51,454 bases of DNA from Chloroflexota bacterium (lineage in GTDB: Bacteria; Chloroflexota; Dormibacteria; Dormibacterales; Dormibacteraceae), in the NCBI GenBank assembly GCA_005881275.1, contig VBEF01000029.1, positions 1-51,454 on the forward strand. Direction: 5' to 3'. Position numbers and translations under genes: made by a program. Shown here piece after piece: positions 8,343 through 17,018 of the stretch (positions are counted from its first letter, which is position 1; every line of letters begins with the position of its first letter). Under the pieces are notes generated by a model that was not told where the DNA came from, searched no databases, and worked only from the letters and a program-made list of their open reading frames with translations.

Positions 8343-9465
8343 CGACTGCCGCGACGATGTTGCCTCCCGGTGGTCCCTGGTGCGAGTTGCGCTCGCCCCC
8401 GCTCACATAGTTCGTGGTGCGGCCGGTGACCGACGCGACGAGCATGCCCCCCAGCGCCTTTCCGATCTGGTAGGCGTCGGCGTCGTCGAGCAGGGTGATC
8501 CGCTGGCCGCGGACCTGATCGCTGCCCGGGATCACGGATTTCGCGAAGACGTGGACCAGGCGCGTCAGGTCGGCCTCGTCGGGCAATCCGTCTTTGAAAT
8601 GCAGGCCGGCCGAACGCAGCGCTTTGCGCACACCCTCAGCGTCGATGAAGTCCCGCGTCACGGAATGGCCGATCCGGAGCGGGCTCTGCGAGGTGTTCGA
8701 GTTGCCGAACACGACGACCTCGCCGTGACGCTTTTCGCCCCCGGACGAGGTCATCGCCACCTCTGAATAGAGATCCCAGTTGCGGCGCACCGCCTCGTCC
8801 GACAGCGAGGACTCGGGGACCTCGCCGAGTGCCATCGCGACCCCCAATGCGGCGGCGTCGTTCGCGTACGCTCCCGCGCCTTCGGGACCGAACGTCAGGT
8901 CGTGCGAGACGACGGTCTTGCCGCGCGATTCCGCGTCCTTGATGCTCGAGGTCGTCAACCCCGGCACCTTGACCATGACCAGGTGCACGTCCTTCGGATC
9001 GCTCAGCGCCGCATCCGCCATCGCGCGGTGCGTCGCCTCGGCGACCTTGCGGATCATGCCCATCCGGCCGACTTCCTCGGGGGCGATTGCATCCGACCCG
9101 GCCCGACCGACGACGAGTCGCTTGTCGTCCTGGGCGTTGCCCTCGGGAGCCTCGATCCACTCGCGCGTCACGGCGGCGATGTGTGGCGTGATCACGCCGG
9201 GGCACCCACCCGAGAGAACGAAGATGACCTGTTTGGCGACGTCCTCGACCTGGATGCCGAGAAACTTCGCGGTCCATTCGCGCAGCGCCACATCCGCCCA
9301 CACACGACCCCAGTCGTCGTGCGCGCCGGTGCCTTCGGTCTTGCCGACCAGCGCGACGAGCGTTTCCGGCTTGATCTTTCCCGCGTCCGCCAGCCTTTGC
9401 AGGCCTGACGTGTCCGCGGGCGTGGCCGAGGGGCACACGAACATCTCGACGCGCTGAGCTTTCAT
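8326..9465 (-). CDS. Ring-opening amidohydrolase, barbiturase/cyanuric acid hydrolase (AtzD) family
   Basis: A 379-residue enzyme of the small AtzD/TrzD/barbiturase family, found for barbiturate or cyanuric acid ring hydrolysis. The family's three-fold repeat with a Lys/Ser pair in each unit is intact: K42 (GKTEGTG) with S85 (SGGCPG), K166 (VKVPGL) with S241 (SSGGEK), and K309 (FAKS) with S355 (SGGERN). The C-terminal block HQGPPGG is also present. Length matches the family (about 360-375). The ATG at 9465 lies 4 bp after the amidase stop; a frame extending to 9558 would overlap the amidase and is not favoured. Sequence alone does not separate barbiturase from cyanuric acid hydrolase, but uracil-type uptake, a molybdenum hydroxylase and matB around it favour barbiturate as substrate and ureidomalonate as product. 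Confidence 0.88.
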   Translation of the reverse strand: MKAQRVEMFVCPSATPADTSGLQRLADAGKIKPETLVALVGKTEGTGAHDDWGRVWADVALREWTAKFLGIQVEDVAKQVIFVLSGGCPGVITPHIAAVTREWIEAPEGNAQDDKRLVVGRAGSDAIAPEEVGRMGMIRKVAEATHRAMADAALSDPKDVHLVMVKVPGLTTSSIKDAESRGKTVVSHDLTFGPEGAGAYANDAAALGVAMALGEVPESSLSDEAVRRNWDLYSEVAMTSSGGEKRHGEVVVFGNSNTSQSPLRIGHSVTRDFIDAEGVRKALRSAGLHFKDGLPDEADLTRLVHVFAKSVIPGSDQVRGQRITLLDDADAYQIGKALGGMLVASVTGRTTNYVSGGERNSHQGPPGGNIVAAVVRADS

Positions 9466-9469
9466 CCAT

Positions 9470-10753
9470 CTACTCCATATCGGGCGGTCGTTGGAAACCG
9501 AAGCCGGGCATCTTTTCCAGCTGCTCTGCGAAGTCGAGAAGCTCGTACTCCTGGGCAAATCTTCCGACCAGCTGGACGCCGACCGGCAGTCCGTCGTGAA
9601 GACCCGCGGGAATGGAGATTGCCGGCGTACGCGCGAAGCTCACTGGTAGCACGAACTGCACGTAGCGCGCCCACTCCTCGCCGAGAAAAGGCGGGACATT
9701 CTCGATCGGCATGGGCAGCAGACCGAGCGTTGGCGTGAGCAGGAAGTCGTAACGCGTTTGAAGTGGCACCCCGACGGCGCGATTGGCAGCGTCAGTCGCC
9801 TTCTCGAAAGCCTGGAAATAGTCCATCGCGGTGAGTCCGCGGCCTTCAGCGGCCAGCTTGCGGATGCCTGGGCCGAACGTGGAGAGATCGGCAGGAAAGC
9901 TTGCCATGCTGGCGCGGCGCACGACGCCGTAGCCCTCCGTGACGGGCTCCGGGTCCCACTTGATCTGCTCGATCTCATTGCCCGCCGATTCCAGCGCGCG
10001 GGCGGCGCGGTGGCAGGCTTCGCGCACGGCGGGATCCGCGCCAAGGGCGCTGGAATCGGCCATCCCGATCAGGGCGCGGCGCTTCGGCTGCGCTCCGTTC
10101 GGGCTGGTCGCCGTCATCACCGAGAAGAGCAGCCGGGCGTCCGCGACGGTGCGCGTCATCGGGCCACGTGACTGCAGCACGATCACGTCGACCTCCTCGG
10201 ACGGAATTCGATCCGGGGTCGGTCGCAGGCCGACGACGCCGCAGCACGAGGCAGGGATCCGGATCGATCCTCCGGTGTCTCCGCCCAGCGCGACCGAGGC
10301 CATCCCGGCGGCGACCGCCGCGCCGCTGCCGCCGCTGGAGCCTCCCGGCGTGACGCCCTCCCGCCATGGATTCTGGGTCGCCGGAAAGATCGTGTTGGTC
10401 GTGCCGATTGACGCGGCAAGCTCGGGGAGGTTGGTCTTGCCGAGAATCGCCATCCCGGCCGTCCTCGCGCGCGAGACCGGCACCGCGTCCTGCTCGGCGA
10501 TGCGGTCGCGCCAGGATTGCGTGCCATAGGTGTAGGGCATCCCCGCGACGGGCTGGCTGTCCTTGACGGCGAGCGTCACGCCCGATGCCGAGCGGGCGTT
10601 GCGGTCGACATGAATGTACGCATGAATCCGCGAATCGAATCGATCGATCGCGTCGAGGTGCGCCTGCACCACGTCTTGAGGATTGACCTGGCCGGCGCTC
10701 ACCCGATGCGCCGCTTCCGTGGCCGAAAGCCACCGCACCGACGCTTCGATCAC
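9470..10753 (-). CDS. Amidase-signature family hydrolase, candidate ureidomalonase
   Basis: A 427-residue amidase-signature enzyme with the full Ser-cisSer-Lys triad: Lys in LAVKDS, the Gly/Ser-rich GGSSGGSG, and the nucleophile region GGDTGGSIRIPA. The family hydrolyses amide and ureido bonds and includes AtzE and AtzF of cyanuric acid breakdown and allophanate hydrolases. The GTG start overlaps the preceding nucleosidase-like stop (GTGA at 10753-10750), and the gene ends 4 bp before the barbiturase-like start, so the three leftward genes form one operon. Directly ahead of a ring-opening amidohydrolase, the natural job is to split the ring-opened product: ureidomalonate into malonate and urea. 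The family call is firm; the substrate is inference. Confidence 0.87.
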   Translation of the reverse strand: MIEASVRWLSATEAAHRVSAGQVNPQDVVQAHLDAIDRFDSRIHAYIHVDRNARSASGVTLAVKDSQPVAGMPYTYGTQSWRDRIAEQDAVPVSRARTAGMAILGKTNLPELAASIGTTNTIFPATQNPWREGVTPGGSSGGSGAAVAAGMASVALGGDTGGSIRIPASCCGVVGLRPTPDRIPSEEVDVIVLQSRGPMTRTVADARLLFSVMTATSPNGAQPKRRALIGMADSSALGADPAVREACHRAARALESAGNEIEQIKWDPEPVTEGYGVVRRASMASFPADLSTFGPGIRKLAAEGRGLTAMDYFQAFEKATDAANRAVGVPLQTRYDFLLTPTLGLLPMPIENVPPFLGEEWARYVQFVLPVSFARTPAISIPAGLHDGLPVGVQLVGRFAQEYELLDFAEQLEKMPGFGFQRPPDME

Positions 10754-11445
10754 AGCTCGTCCACGACTGCTTGAATGATGCTCTCGAACAGGTTGGCGGC
10801 GGTGCTCACGCCGAAGCCGATGACGCCTCGGAGGTCGAAGGTTTCATCGGCGGCGTCGGACATCACACGCAGCGCAGACCAGGCGAGCCCGTTCTGATGC
10901 GCAACCTGTGCGACCGCGGCCGTCTCCATGTCAACGCAAGCGGCGTCGGGAAAATCGCGCGCGAGCGCGTCGCGCACGGCGCGCGAGGTGACGATCTGGT
11001 CACCGGTGAGCACGAGACCCGACCGCGCGTCCTTGGACTCAAATCGGGCGGCCAGGAGCAGCTTCTCAGCCACCGCCGGATCCGCCGTGATGACCGAGAG
11101 GCCAAGTCCCGGAATTACGCCTTTCGCGTCGGTCAACGGCCGGCCGTCGAGGTCATGCTGCACAGCTCCGGTCGCGACGATGACCTGGCCCGGGCGGGCG
11201 CCGTCCTCGAGTCCGCCGGCAAGCCCGATTCCGATCAAGCACCGTGGCTTGAAGACGTCGCACGCGTACTGGGCGGCCAGCGCCGCGGCGACTTTGCCGA
11301 CACCAGCGACCATGACCACGAGGCCGCCGCCTTCCCAGATCGAGAGTCGCGGCCCGACGCTCTCCGCTCGCGGCATCCTGCGCACCAGAGCGTGGGCTTC
11401 CTGCTCGAGGGCCGCGATCACGGTTACCGGACGGAGGTCAGCCAT
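10750..11445 (-). CDS. MTA/SAH nucleosidase-like protein (PNP_UDP_1 superfamily)
   Basis: A 231-residue nucleoside phosphorylase/hydrolase-fold protein. The family signature VDMETAAVAQVA with the catalytic-site Glu, GIGLAGGL near the phosphate/ribose site and LRVMSDAAD with the base-contacting Asp are visible; these match 5'-methylthioadenosine/S-adenosylhomocysteine nucleosidases and futalosine hydrolases. It is the first gene of the leftward barbiturase operon and lies 24 bp from the divergent phosphoketolase start. It may release a nucleobase from a nucleoside for the downstream pathway, or may be a housekeeping MTA/SAH nucleosidase carried in the same transcript. The exact nucleoside cannot be told from sequence. 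Confidence 0.82.
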   Translation of the reverse strand: MADLRPVTVIAALEQEAHALVRRMPRAESVGPRLSIWEGGGLVVMVAGVGKVAAALAAQYACDVFKPRCLIGIGLAGGLEDGARPGQVIVATGAVQHDLDGRPLTDAKGVIPGLGLSVITADPAVAEKLLLAARFESKDARSGLVLTGDQIVTSRAVRDALARDFPDAACVDMETAAVAQVAHQNGLAWSALRVMSDAADETFDLRGVIGFGVSTAANLFESIIQAVVDEL

Positions 11446-11469
11446 AACCGAGCATCATGAGGGGTGCGG

Positions 11470-13863
11470 ATGAACCAGGCCAGGACCGCCGCCGCGCCCG
11501 ACCTAGAGCGCGCCCAGCCCCTCACCGCCGACGAGCTCCGGCTCATCGACGCCTACTGGCGCGCGGCCAACTACCTGAGCGTCGGACAGATCTACCTCTT
11601 CGACAACCCACTGCTGAAGCGACCGCTCCGTTTGGAGGACATCAAGCCCCGCCTTCTGGGTCACTGGGGCACGACTCCGGGGCTGAACTTCATCCACGCC
11701 CACGCCAACCGCCTGATCAAGAAGCGCGACCTCGACGCGATTTACATCATGGGCCCAGGGCACGGCGGTCCAGCCGGGGTGGCCAACGCGTACCTCGAAG
11801 GGACGTACACGGAGCGCTACCCCGACGTGACGCTGGATGAGACCGGGCTGCGCAAGCTGTTCCGGCAGTTTTCGTTTCCGGGCGGAATCCCGAGTCACAA
11901 CGCGCCCGAGACGCCGGGCTCGATCCACGAGGGCGGCGAGCTCGGTTACGCGCTGGTCCATGCGTATGGGGCTGCTTTCGATAACCCGGAGCTGACGGTG
12001 TTCTGCATCGTGGGCGACGGCGAAGCTGAGACCGGACCACTCGCAGCCAGCTGGCACTCGAACAAGTTCCTCAACCCGGCTCGGGATGGAGCAGTGCTGC
12101 CGATCCTCCACCTCAATGGCTACAAGATCGCCAATCCCACGCTGCTGGCCCGCATCCCGGAGCGCGAGCTGATCGAGTTGATGCGCGGCTACGGCCATGC
12201 GCCGGTGATCGTGAGCGGCGACGATCCGCCGAGGGTGCATCAGCAGATGGCTGCGGCGCTGGACTGGGCGCTCGACGAGATCGCGCGCATCCAGGGCGAG
12301 GCGCACTCGGATCACCATCCAGGACGCCCGAGCTGGCCGATGATCATCCTTCGCACGCCCAAAGGGTGGACCGGCCCAAAGAACGTCGACGGCGAGCCGA
12401 TCGAGGGCACGTTCCGCGCCCACCAGGTGCCGGTCACCGGCTTTGCCTCGGACCCGAGCCATGTGAAGATCCTCGAGGACTGGCTGCTGCGCTATCGTCC
12501 CGAGGAGCTGTTCGATAAAACCGGCAAGGTCGTCGATGAGGTGCTGAGGCTGCCGCCGCAGGGTGACCGGCGAATGAGCGCGAATCCCCATGCGAACGGA
12601 GGCGAGCTGCTGCGGGACCTCCGCCTGCCGGACTTTCGCGATTACGCGATTGCCGTGGCGAGGCCCGGAACGACGACAAGCGAGGCGACACGCGTGCTGG
12701 GGCGCTACCTGCGCGACGTGATCAAGATGAACCCGGACAACTTCCGCATCGTCGGCCCGGATGAGACGGAGTCCAACCGTCTCAGCGCCGTGTTCGAGGC
12801 GACGAACCGGACCTGGGACGCGGAGGTCGTGCCCGGCGATGACCACCTCGCGCCGGAGGGCCGCGTCATGGAGGTCTTGAGCGAGCACATGTGCGAGGGC
12901 TGGCTCGAGGGCTACCTGCTCACGGGCCGCCACGGCCTATTCGACTGCTACGAGGCCTTCATCCACATCATCGACTCGATGTTCAACCAGCACGCGAAGT
13001 GGTTGAAGGTGACGCGGCACATCCCGTGGCGGCGTCCCATCGCCTCGTTGAACTATTTGCTCTCGTCCCACGTGTGGCGGCAGGATCACAACGGGTTCTC
13101 GCACCAGGACCCTGGCTTCATCGACCACGTCGTGAACAAGAAGGCGGAGGTCATCCGCGTTTATCTGGCGCCTGACGCCAACTGCCTGCTCTCGGTGGCG
13201 GACCACTGCCTGCGGAGCCGCAACTACGTGAACGTGATGGTCGCGGGCAAGCAGCCGGCGCTGAACTACCTGTCGATGGAGGACGCGATCGCGCACTGCA
13301 CGCGTGGCCTGGGTATCTGGGACTGGGCGAGCACGGATGAGGGTCGCGATCCGGACGTCGTGCTGGCTTGCGCCGGAGATGTGCCCACTCTCGAGACGCT
13401 GGCCGCGGCCGATCTCATCCGCCAGCACCTGCCGCAGGTCGCCGTCCGCTTCGTCAACGTCGTCGACCTGATGCGGCTGCAGCCGCCGACCGAGCACCCC
13501 CATGGTTTGCGGGATGCGGAGTTCGACGAAGTGTTCACGGCCGACAAGCCGGTGATCTTTGCCTACCACGGCTATCCGTGGCTGATCCACCGCCTCACGT
13601 ATCGCCGGACGAACCATCCCAACATCCACGTCCGCGGATACAAGGAGGAAGGCACGACCACCACGCCTTTCGACATGGTGATGCTCAACGACCTGGATCG
13701 CTATCACCTCGTGATGGACGTCATCGATCGCGTCCCATCGCTGGGCTCCAAAGCGGCGCACATCCGCCAGACGATGGTCGACCAACGCCTGCACGCCCGC
13801 CGGTACACACGCGACCACGGGCGGGACGCACCCGAGATCACCGACTGGGCCTGGCCGCACTAA
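11470..13863 (+). CDS. xfp: Xylulose-5-phosphate/fructose-6-phosphate phosphoketolase
   Basis: A 797-residue thiamine-diphosphate enzyme of full family length. Characteristic blocks are [11 protein letters not shown] near residue 70, [18 protein letters not shown], the ThDP-binding GDGEAETGP and WHSNKFLNP. The enzyme splits xylulose-5-phosphate or fructose-6-phosphate with phosphate into acetyl phosphate plus glyceraldehyde-3-phosphate or erythrose-4-phosphate. The ATG at 11470 is chosen because GAGGGG (11459-11464) lies 5 bp before it; a GTG at 11464 sits inside that ribosome site. The acetate kinase gene follows 5 bp downstream, so acetyl phosphate can be turned directly into acetate and ATP. 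Confidence 0.96.
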   Translation: MNQARTAAAPDLERAQPLTADELRLIDAYWRAANYLSVGQIYLFDNPLLKRPLRLEDIKPRLLGHWGTTPGLNFIHAHANRLIKKRDLDAIYIMGPGHGGPAGVANAYLEGTYTERYPDVTLDETGLRKLFRQFSFPGGIPSHNAPETPGSIHEGGELGYALVHAYGAAFDNPELTVFCIVGDGEAETGPLAASWHSNKFLNPARDGAVLPILHLNGYKIANPTLLARIPERELIELMRGYGHAPVIVSGDDPPRVHQQMAAALDWALDEIARIQGEAHSDHHPGRPSWPMIILRTPKGWTGPKNVDGEPIEGTFRAHQVPVTGFASDPSHVKILEDWLLRYRPEELFDKTGKVVDEVLRLPPQGDRRMSANPHANGGELLRDLRLPDFRDYAIAVARPGTTTSEATRVLGRYLRDVIKMNPDNFRIVGPDETESNRLSAVFEATNRTWDAEVVPGDDHLAPEGRVMEVLSEHMCEGWLEGYLLTGRHGLFDCYEAFIHIIDSMFNQHAKWLKVTRHIPWRRPIASLNYLLSSHVWRQDHNGFSHQDPGFIDHVVNKKAEVIRVYLAPDANCLLSVADHCLRSRNYVNVMVAGKQPALNYLSMEDAIAHCTRGLGIWDWASTDEGRDPDVVLACAGDVPTLETLAAADLIRQHLPQVAVRFVNVVDLMRLQPPTEHPHGLRDAEFDEVFTADKPVIFAYHGYPWLIHRLTYRRTNHPNIHVRGYKEEGTTTTPFDMVMLNDLDRYHLVMDVIDRVPSLGSKAAHIRQTMVDQRLHARRYTRDHGRDAPEITDWAWPH

Positions 13864-13868
13864 ACCCC

Positions 13869-14972
13869 TTGCGCGTCCTCGTTCTCAACGCAGGCTCGAG
13901 CTCCGTCAAGCTGAGCCTGGTCGACGGGGACGACAGGATTCTCTTCGACCGCGAGTTCGAGGTCTCTGAGGGACGGCTCGACGAGGCGCAGCTTGCCAAC
14001 GCGATCCACGGAGTGGGTGGCGTCGAGGCGATCGGGCATCGCATCGTGCACGGCGGGCCGCGCTACCAGGCATCGGTGCGGATCGACGGAGACGTGATCC
14101 GCTACCTCATCAGCATCACCGACCTCGCGCCGCTGCACCTTCCCGCCGCGATGGCCGGCATCGCCGCCACACGGGAGCTGCTGCCTCGCGTCCCTGGCGT
14201 CGCCTGCCTCGACACGGCGTTCCATTCGACGATTCCACCGGCTGCTTCGACGTACGCGATCCCGCTCGAATGGCGCCGGCGATACGGCATCCGTCGTTAC
14301 GGATTCCACGGCTTCTCGCACGCATACGCGGCCAGGCGCGCGGCTGAGATGCTCTCGCGTCCGCAGTCTGGGCTCAGGGTCGTGACCTGCCATCTGGGCG
14401 CCGGCGCGTCGCTCGCCGCTGTGTTGGGTGGCCGCTCCGTCGATACCACCATGGGCTTCACGCCGCTCGAGGGTCTGGTGATGGCCACCCGCTCCGGCAC
14501 GGTCGACCCGGGGATGCTCCTGTGGCTCCAGCGGCACGCCGGCATGGAGGAGCCCGAGCTCAGCGACGGGCTCGACAAGGCCGGCGGCTTGAAGGCGCTT
14601 GCGGGCACCCCTGACATGCGTGAGGTCATGAAGCGAAGGTCGAGCGGCGACGAAGCTGCACGACTCGCTTTCGATGTCTACGTCCATCGCCTGCGGTCGC
14701 TGATCGCATCCATGGCCGCGTCCATGGAAGGCCTTGACGTGCTTGTTTTCACCGGTGGCGTGGGCGAGAACGCGCCGGCGGTGCGCGCAGCCGCCGTTGG
14801 AGGCCTGCGGTTCCTTGGCGTTGAGATCGGCCCGACGCTGAACGCGAGCCTGGGCGCCGATAGCGACATCAGCGCGCCGGGCGCGAGCGTGCCGACGCTT
14901 GTGATCAAGGCACATGAGGACGTGGAGGTCGCGCGCGAGGTCCGGCGGGTGCTGGCGACGCCGCCGCCCTAG
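13869..14972 (+). CDS. ackA: Acetate kinase
   Basis: A 367-residue acetate/propionate kinase (ASKHA fold) transferring phosphate between acetyl phosphate and ADP. Visible are the N-terminal LVLNAGSSSVKLSL block, GHRIVHGG, DTAFHSTIP, YGFHGFSH, HLGAGASLAAV, the TPLEGLVMATRSGTVDPG signature and FTGGVGENA. I place the start at TTG 13869, which puts the conserved block at the N terminus, although no strong ribosome site is present because xfp ends 5 bp upstream. It is somewhat shorter than the usual ~400 residues. Coupling to xfp makes a phosphoketolase bypass giving acetate and ATP. Confidence 0.94.
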   Translation: MRVLVLNAGSSSVKLSLVDGDDRILFDREFEVSEGRLDEAQLANAIHGVGGVEAIGHRIVHGGPRYQASVRIDGDVIRYLISITDLAPLHLPAAMAGIAATRELLPRVPGVACLDTAFHSTIPPAASTYAIPLEWRRRYGIRRYGFHGFSHAYAARRAAEMLSRPQSGLRVVTCHLGAGASLAAVLGGRSVDTTMGFTPLEGLVMATRSGTVDPGMLLWLQRHAGMEEPELSDGLDKAGGLKALAGTPDMREVMKRRSSGDEAARLAFDVYVHRLRSLIASMAASMEGLDVLVFTGGVGENAPAVRAAAVGGLRFLGVEIGPTLNASLGADSDISAPGASVPTLVIKAHEDVEVAREVRRVLATPPP

Positions 14973-14993
14973 GAGGGCCCGCGGACCGCCTGT

Positions 14994-15434
14994 TTACGCC
15001 GCTGAGGCGCTCAGCTTCGAGTCGATCCAGGCCCGAAGGGCCGGAGCCGGCCGCACGCCGACGACGCGGTCCTTCTCGCGGCCACGCTCGAACAGGATCA
15101 GGGTTGGGATGCTGCGCACCCCGAACCGGCTGCCAAGATCGGGCTGCTCGTCGGTGTTGATCTTCACGACCTTGACCTTTCCGGCGAGGTCAGCCGCCAC
15201 CTTCTCGACGGCGGGTGCGACCATCCGGCACGGCCCGCACCACGGAGCCCAGAAGTCCGCGAGCACAGGCAGTGGGCTGGCCTCAACGCCGGCCTCGAAG
15301 TCGGCGCTCGTCACCTCGACGAGCCAGGGCAGCGGGGAGCCGCAGTTGGCGCACTGAGGTACGCCGGCGGCGGCAACTTTGACTCGGTTTTTCTGCCCGC
15401 AGGTGGGGCAGGTCACCACTTTGGAATCGCTCAT
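14994..15434 (-). CDS. Thioredoxin 2-type protein with N-terminal zinc ribbon
   Basis: A 146-residue protein with a four-Cys zinc ribbon (CPTCGQKNR then CANCG) followed by a thioredoxin domain with active site WCGPC and the cis-Pro block VRSIPTLILF. This domain order is that of TrxC (thioredoxin 2), a cytosolic disulfide reductase linked to oxidative stress. The ATG at 15434 is chosen as it starts directly before the zinc ribbon; longer upstream reading is not conserved-looking. It is the last gene of a leftward cupin/YbjQ-like/thioredoxin set and converges on ackA. Confidence 0.92.
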   Translation of the reverse strand: MSDSKVVTCPTCGQKNRVKVAAAGVPQCANCGSPLPWLVEVTSADFEAGVEASPLPVLADFWAPWCGPCRMVAPAVEKVAADLAGKVKVVKINTDEQPDLGSRFGVRSIPTLILFERGREKDRVVGVRPAPALRAWIDSKLSASAA

Positions 15435-15465
15435 CTCTCTGATGTAAAGGATTCCCGGCCCCGAG

Positions 15466-15663
15466 CTACTGAAACGTTCCTTCGACCAACCGCGTGTACC
15501 CCACGATCTCACCGCCGGCGAGGGAGCGCAGGCTCGCCATGACGTTGCCGCCGAGACCGCGGCTCCGAACCACAACGCCGAAGACCTGGCCGAGCGCCTG
15601 CTTGACCTCATAACCGGCTGGTCGTTCCGTCGTGGTCACGATCACTGCCGGTATCTGCGACAT
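15466..15663 (-). CDS. Short YbjQ/DUF74-like protein (possibly truncated)
   Basis: Sixty-five residues. The N-terminal half resembles the YbjQ (putative heavy-metal-binding, DUF74) family: a starting TTTERPAGYEV strand, then GVVVRSRGLGGNVMASLRSLAGGEI. Family members are usually just over 100 residues, with a second half containing an Asn-Ala-(V/I)-(V/I)-G segment; here a TAG ends the frame at 15466, only 31 bp before the thioredoxin start. It may be a truncated remnant or a short variant. It lies 4 bp after the cupin stop, so it is cotranscribed with it. Function of the family is not established. Confidence 0.6.
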   Translation of the reverse strand: MSQIPAVIVTTTERPAGYEVKQALGQVFGVVVRSRGLGGNVMASLRSLAGGEIVGYTRLVEGTFQ

Positions 15664-15667
15664 CGGC

Positions 15668-16003
15668 CTAATGATGACGCGGGACCGCGTGGGGCGGCGC
15701 CCAGAAGACGAGCACGCGCAGGTCCTCCTCGATGTCGTGGAAGCGGTGCTCGACGCCGGCCCCGACGAACACCAGACTGCCGGCCCTCACCGGTCGATCC
15801 TCATCCGCAACTCGAATGACGCCGCGCCCGCTGATCACGTAGTACACCTCGTCCTCGCGATGCGGCTGCTGATGATCTGCGGACCCGGCCGGCCACACCG
15901 CGAGACCGACGCTCAGCCTTTCCGACGCGAGGAAATCGACGTAGCCATGACCCTCTGCATCCCGGGGCTGCGGGTCGAGGTCCGGAATCTCGTGCCCCTT
16001 CAT
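15668..16003 (-). CDS. Cupin-domain protein
   Basis: About 111 residues forming a single cupin beta-barrel. Motif 1 is seen as HREDEVYYVISGRGVIRV and motif 2 as AGSLVFVGAGVEHRFHDIEEDL, including the His and Glu residues that usually bind a divalent metal. The ATG at 16003 is preferred; another in-frame ATG at 16033 would add ten residues with no conserved features. It is first in a leftward trio with the YbjQ-like and thioredoxin genes, divergent from osmC. Substrate unknown. Confidence 0.82.
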   Translation of the reverse strand: MKGHEIPDLDPQPRDAEGHGYVDFLASERLSVGLAVWPAGSADHQQPHREDEVYYVISGRGVIRVADEDRPVRAGSLVFVGAGVEHRFHDIEEDLRVLVFWAPPHAVPRHH

Positions 16004-16059
16004 TGCCGTTTCAGCGCAACAACTATCCTGCACATCAGCACACTGTTGGGAGGTACGGC

Positions 16060-16494
16060 ATGGCTGCGGTGAGCAGGGCAGATGCGGTTTGGGAGGGCGA
16101 CCTCACGAGCGGGCGCGGACGCGTGAAGGTTGCCAGCGGAACGTTCAGTGAGTTTCCTGTTACGTGGGCGACACGGACGGACCGCGAGCATGGGACGAGC
16201 CCGGAAGAGCTCATCGCCGCGGCGCATGCGGCCTGCTACTCGATGGCCTTCTCCAACGGCCTCGCCAAGGCGGGCTACCACCCGGAGCGGCTGAACACGA
16301 CGGCTGAGATCGAGTTCGTCCCCGGCAAGGGGATCGTCTCGAGCACCATCACCGTGCGCGGGCACATCCATGGCATCGACGCCGCCGCGTTTCAGAAGCT
16401 GGCGGAAGAAGCCAAAGACGGATGCCCCGTGTCCTCGGCCCTGAAGGGCAACGTGCAGCTAAAGCTCAAGGCGGAGCTCGACCACACCCACTAG
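16060..16494 (+). CDS. OsmC/Ohr-family peroxiredoxin-like protein
   Basis: A 144-residue OsmC-type protein, which reduces organic hydroperoxides through two Cys residues. Both are present: one in AAHAACYSMAFS and one in DGCPVSSAL. The central HGTSPEELIAAAHA block is typical of OsmC. The ATG at 16060 is supported by GGGAGG at 16048-16053; the longer frame from 16003 lacks this. The stop overlaps the convergent gene at 16491 by 4 bp. With the neighbouring thioredoxin and MsrA it adds to a local group of oxidative-stress genes. Confidence 0.9.
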   Translation: MAAVSRADAVWEGDLTSGRGRVKVASGTFSEFPVTWATRTDREHGTSPEELIAAAHAACYSMAFSNGLAKAGYHPERLNTTAEIEFVPGKGIVSSTITVRGHIHGIDAAAFQKLAEEAKDGCPVSSALKGNVQLKLKAELDHTH

Positions 16495-17018
16495 CGCCTG
16501 GCGGTCCCCGTCAGCGACGGGAAATCCACCATGCCCTGCATCCGCAGGTCGCGGAGCTGGCCGGCCAGCCACTTGCGGGGGTCTTTGATCGGCTGGCTGC
16601 CGTCGAGGCAGTTCCAGCACTGGCCGCCGACGTCTCGAGCGACCAACAGGAGGCAGCGCGGCTGGCCCGCGCGCTGCCAAGCCTTGACCACGAAGGGGAG
16701 CGAGATGGGGCGCGCCGGCGTCTTCTCGGGCATGTTCAGCTCGCCTGCGTAGATCTCGTCGCCGTTCTGCACGATGACCCCGCCCCCGGCCAGAGTACCG
16801 CCGAGGTTTTCGACCTGGACCTGGATGGATTGGCCAGGCGAAACGAAATCGGTGAACGTGAGGTGGGGGACCGGGCGAGTGCTTGCCTCCCAGCGCCGAT
16901 CCGCGAGCTTGATCGCGCGCCGCGTAGCCCGGTCGGCCCGCGTCGCAAAGATCGCGGCCCACAGGGCGAAGAGGGTGGTGGCGCCGACCAACGCAACAAA
17001 GATCTGGCCTGAGTTCAC
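16491..17018 (-). CDS. Hypothetical protein with one N-terminal membrane helix
   Basis: A 175-residue protein I do not recognise. It has one N-terminal helix (FVALVGATTLFALWAAIFA) followed by a basic stretch, then a soluble beta-rich segment containing VQVENLGGTLAGGGVIVQNGDEI that looks like an immunoglobulin-like or similar fold, with two Cys near WNCLDG. The GTG start overlaps the MFS transporter stop (GTGA at 17018-17015), so it is cotranscribed with that exporter. Confidence 0.65.
   Translation of the reverse strand: MNSGQIFVALVGATTLFALWAAIFATRADRATRRAIKLADRRWEASTRPVPHLTFTDFVSPGQSIQVQVENLGGTLAGGGVIVQNGDEIYAGELNMPEKTPARPISLPFVVKAWQRAGQPRCLLLVARDVGGQCWNCLDGSQPIKDPRKWLAGQLRDLRMQGMVDFPSLTGTARR

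Noticed and set aside
1-11445. Purine (xanthine) degradation cluster
   Set aside because: The permease has UraA-type motifs, and no uricase or allantoinase is present, while a barbiturase-family enzyme and MatB are. Kept only as a weaker alternative for the hydroxylase.
11503-12933. Long antisense frame over phosphoketolase
   Set aside because: No recognisable family and lies wholly within strongly conserved xfp sequence.
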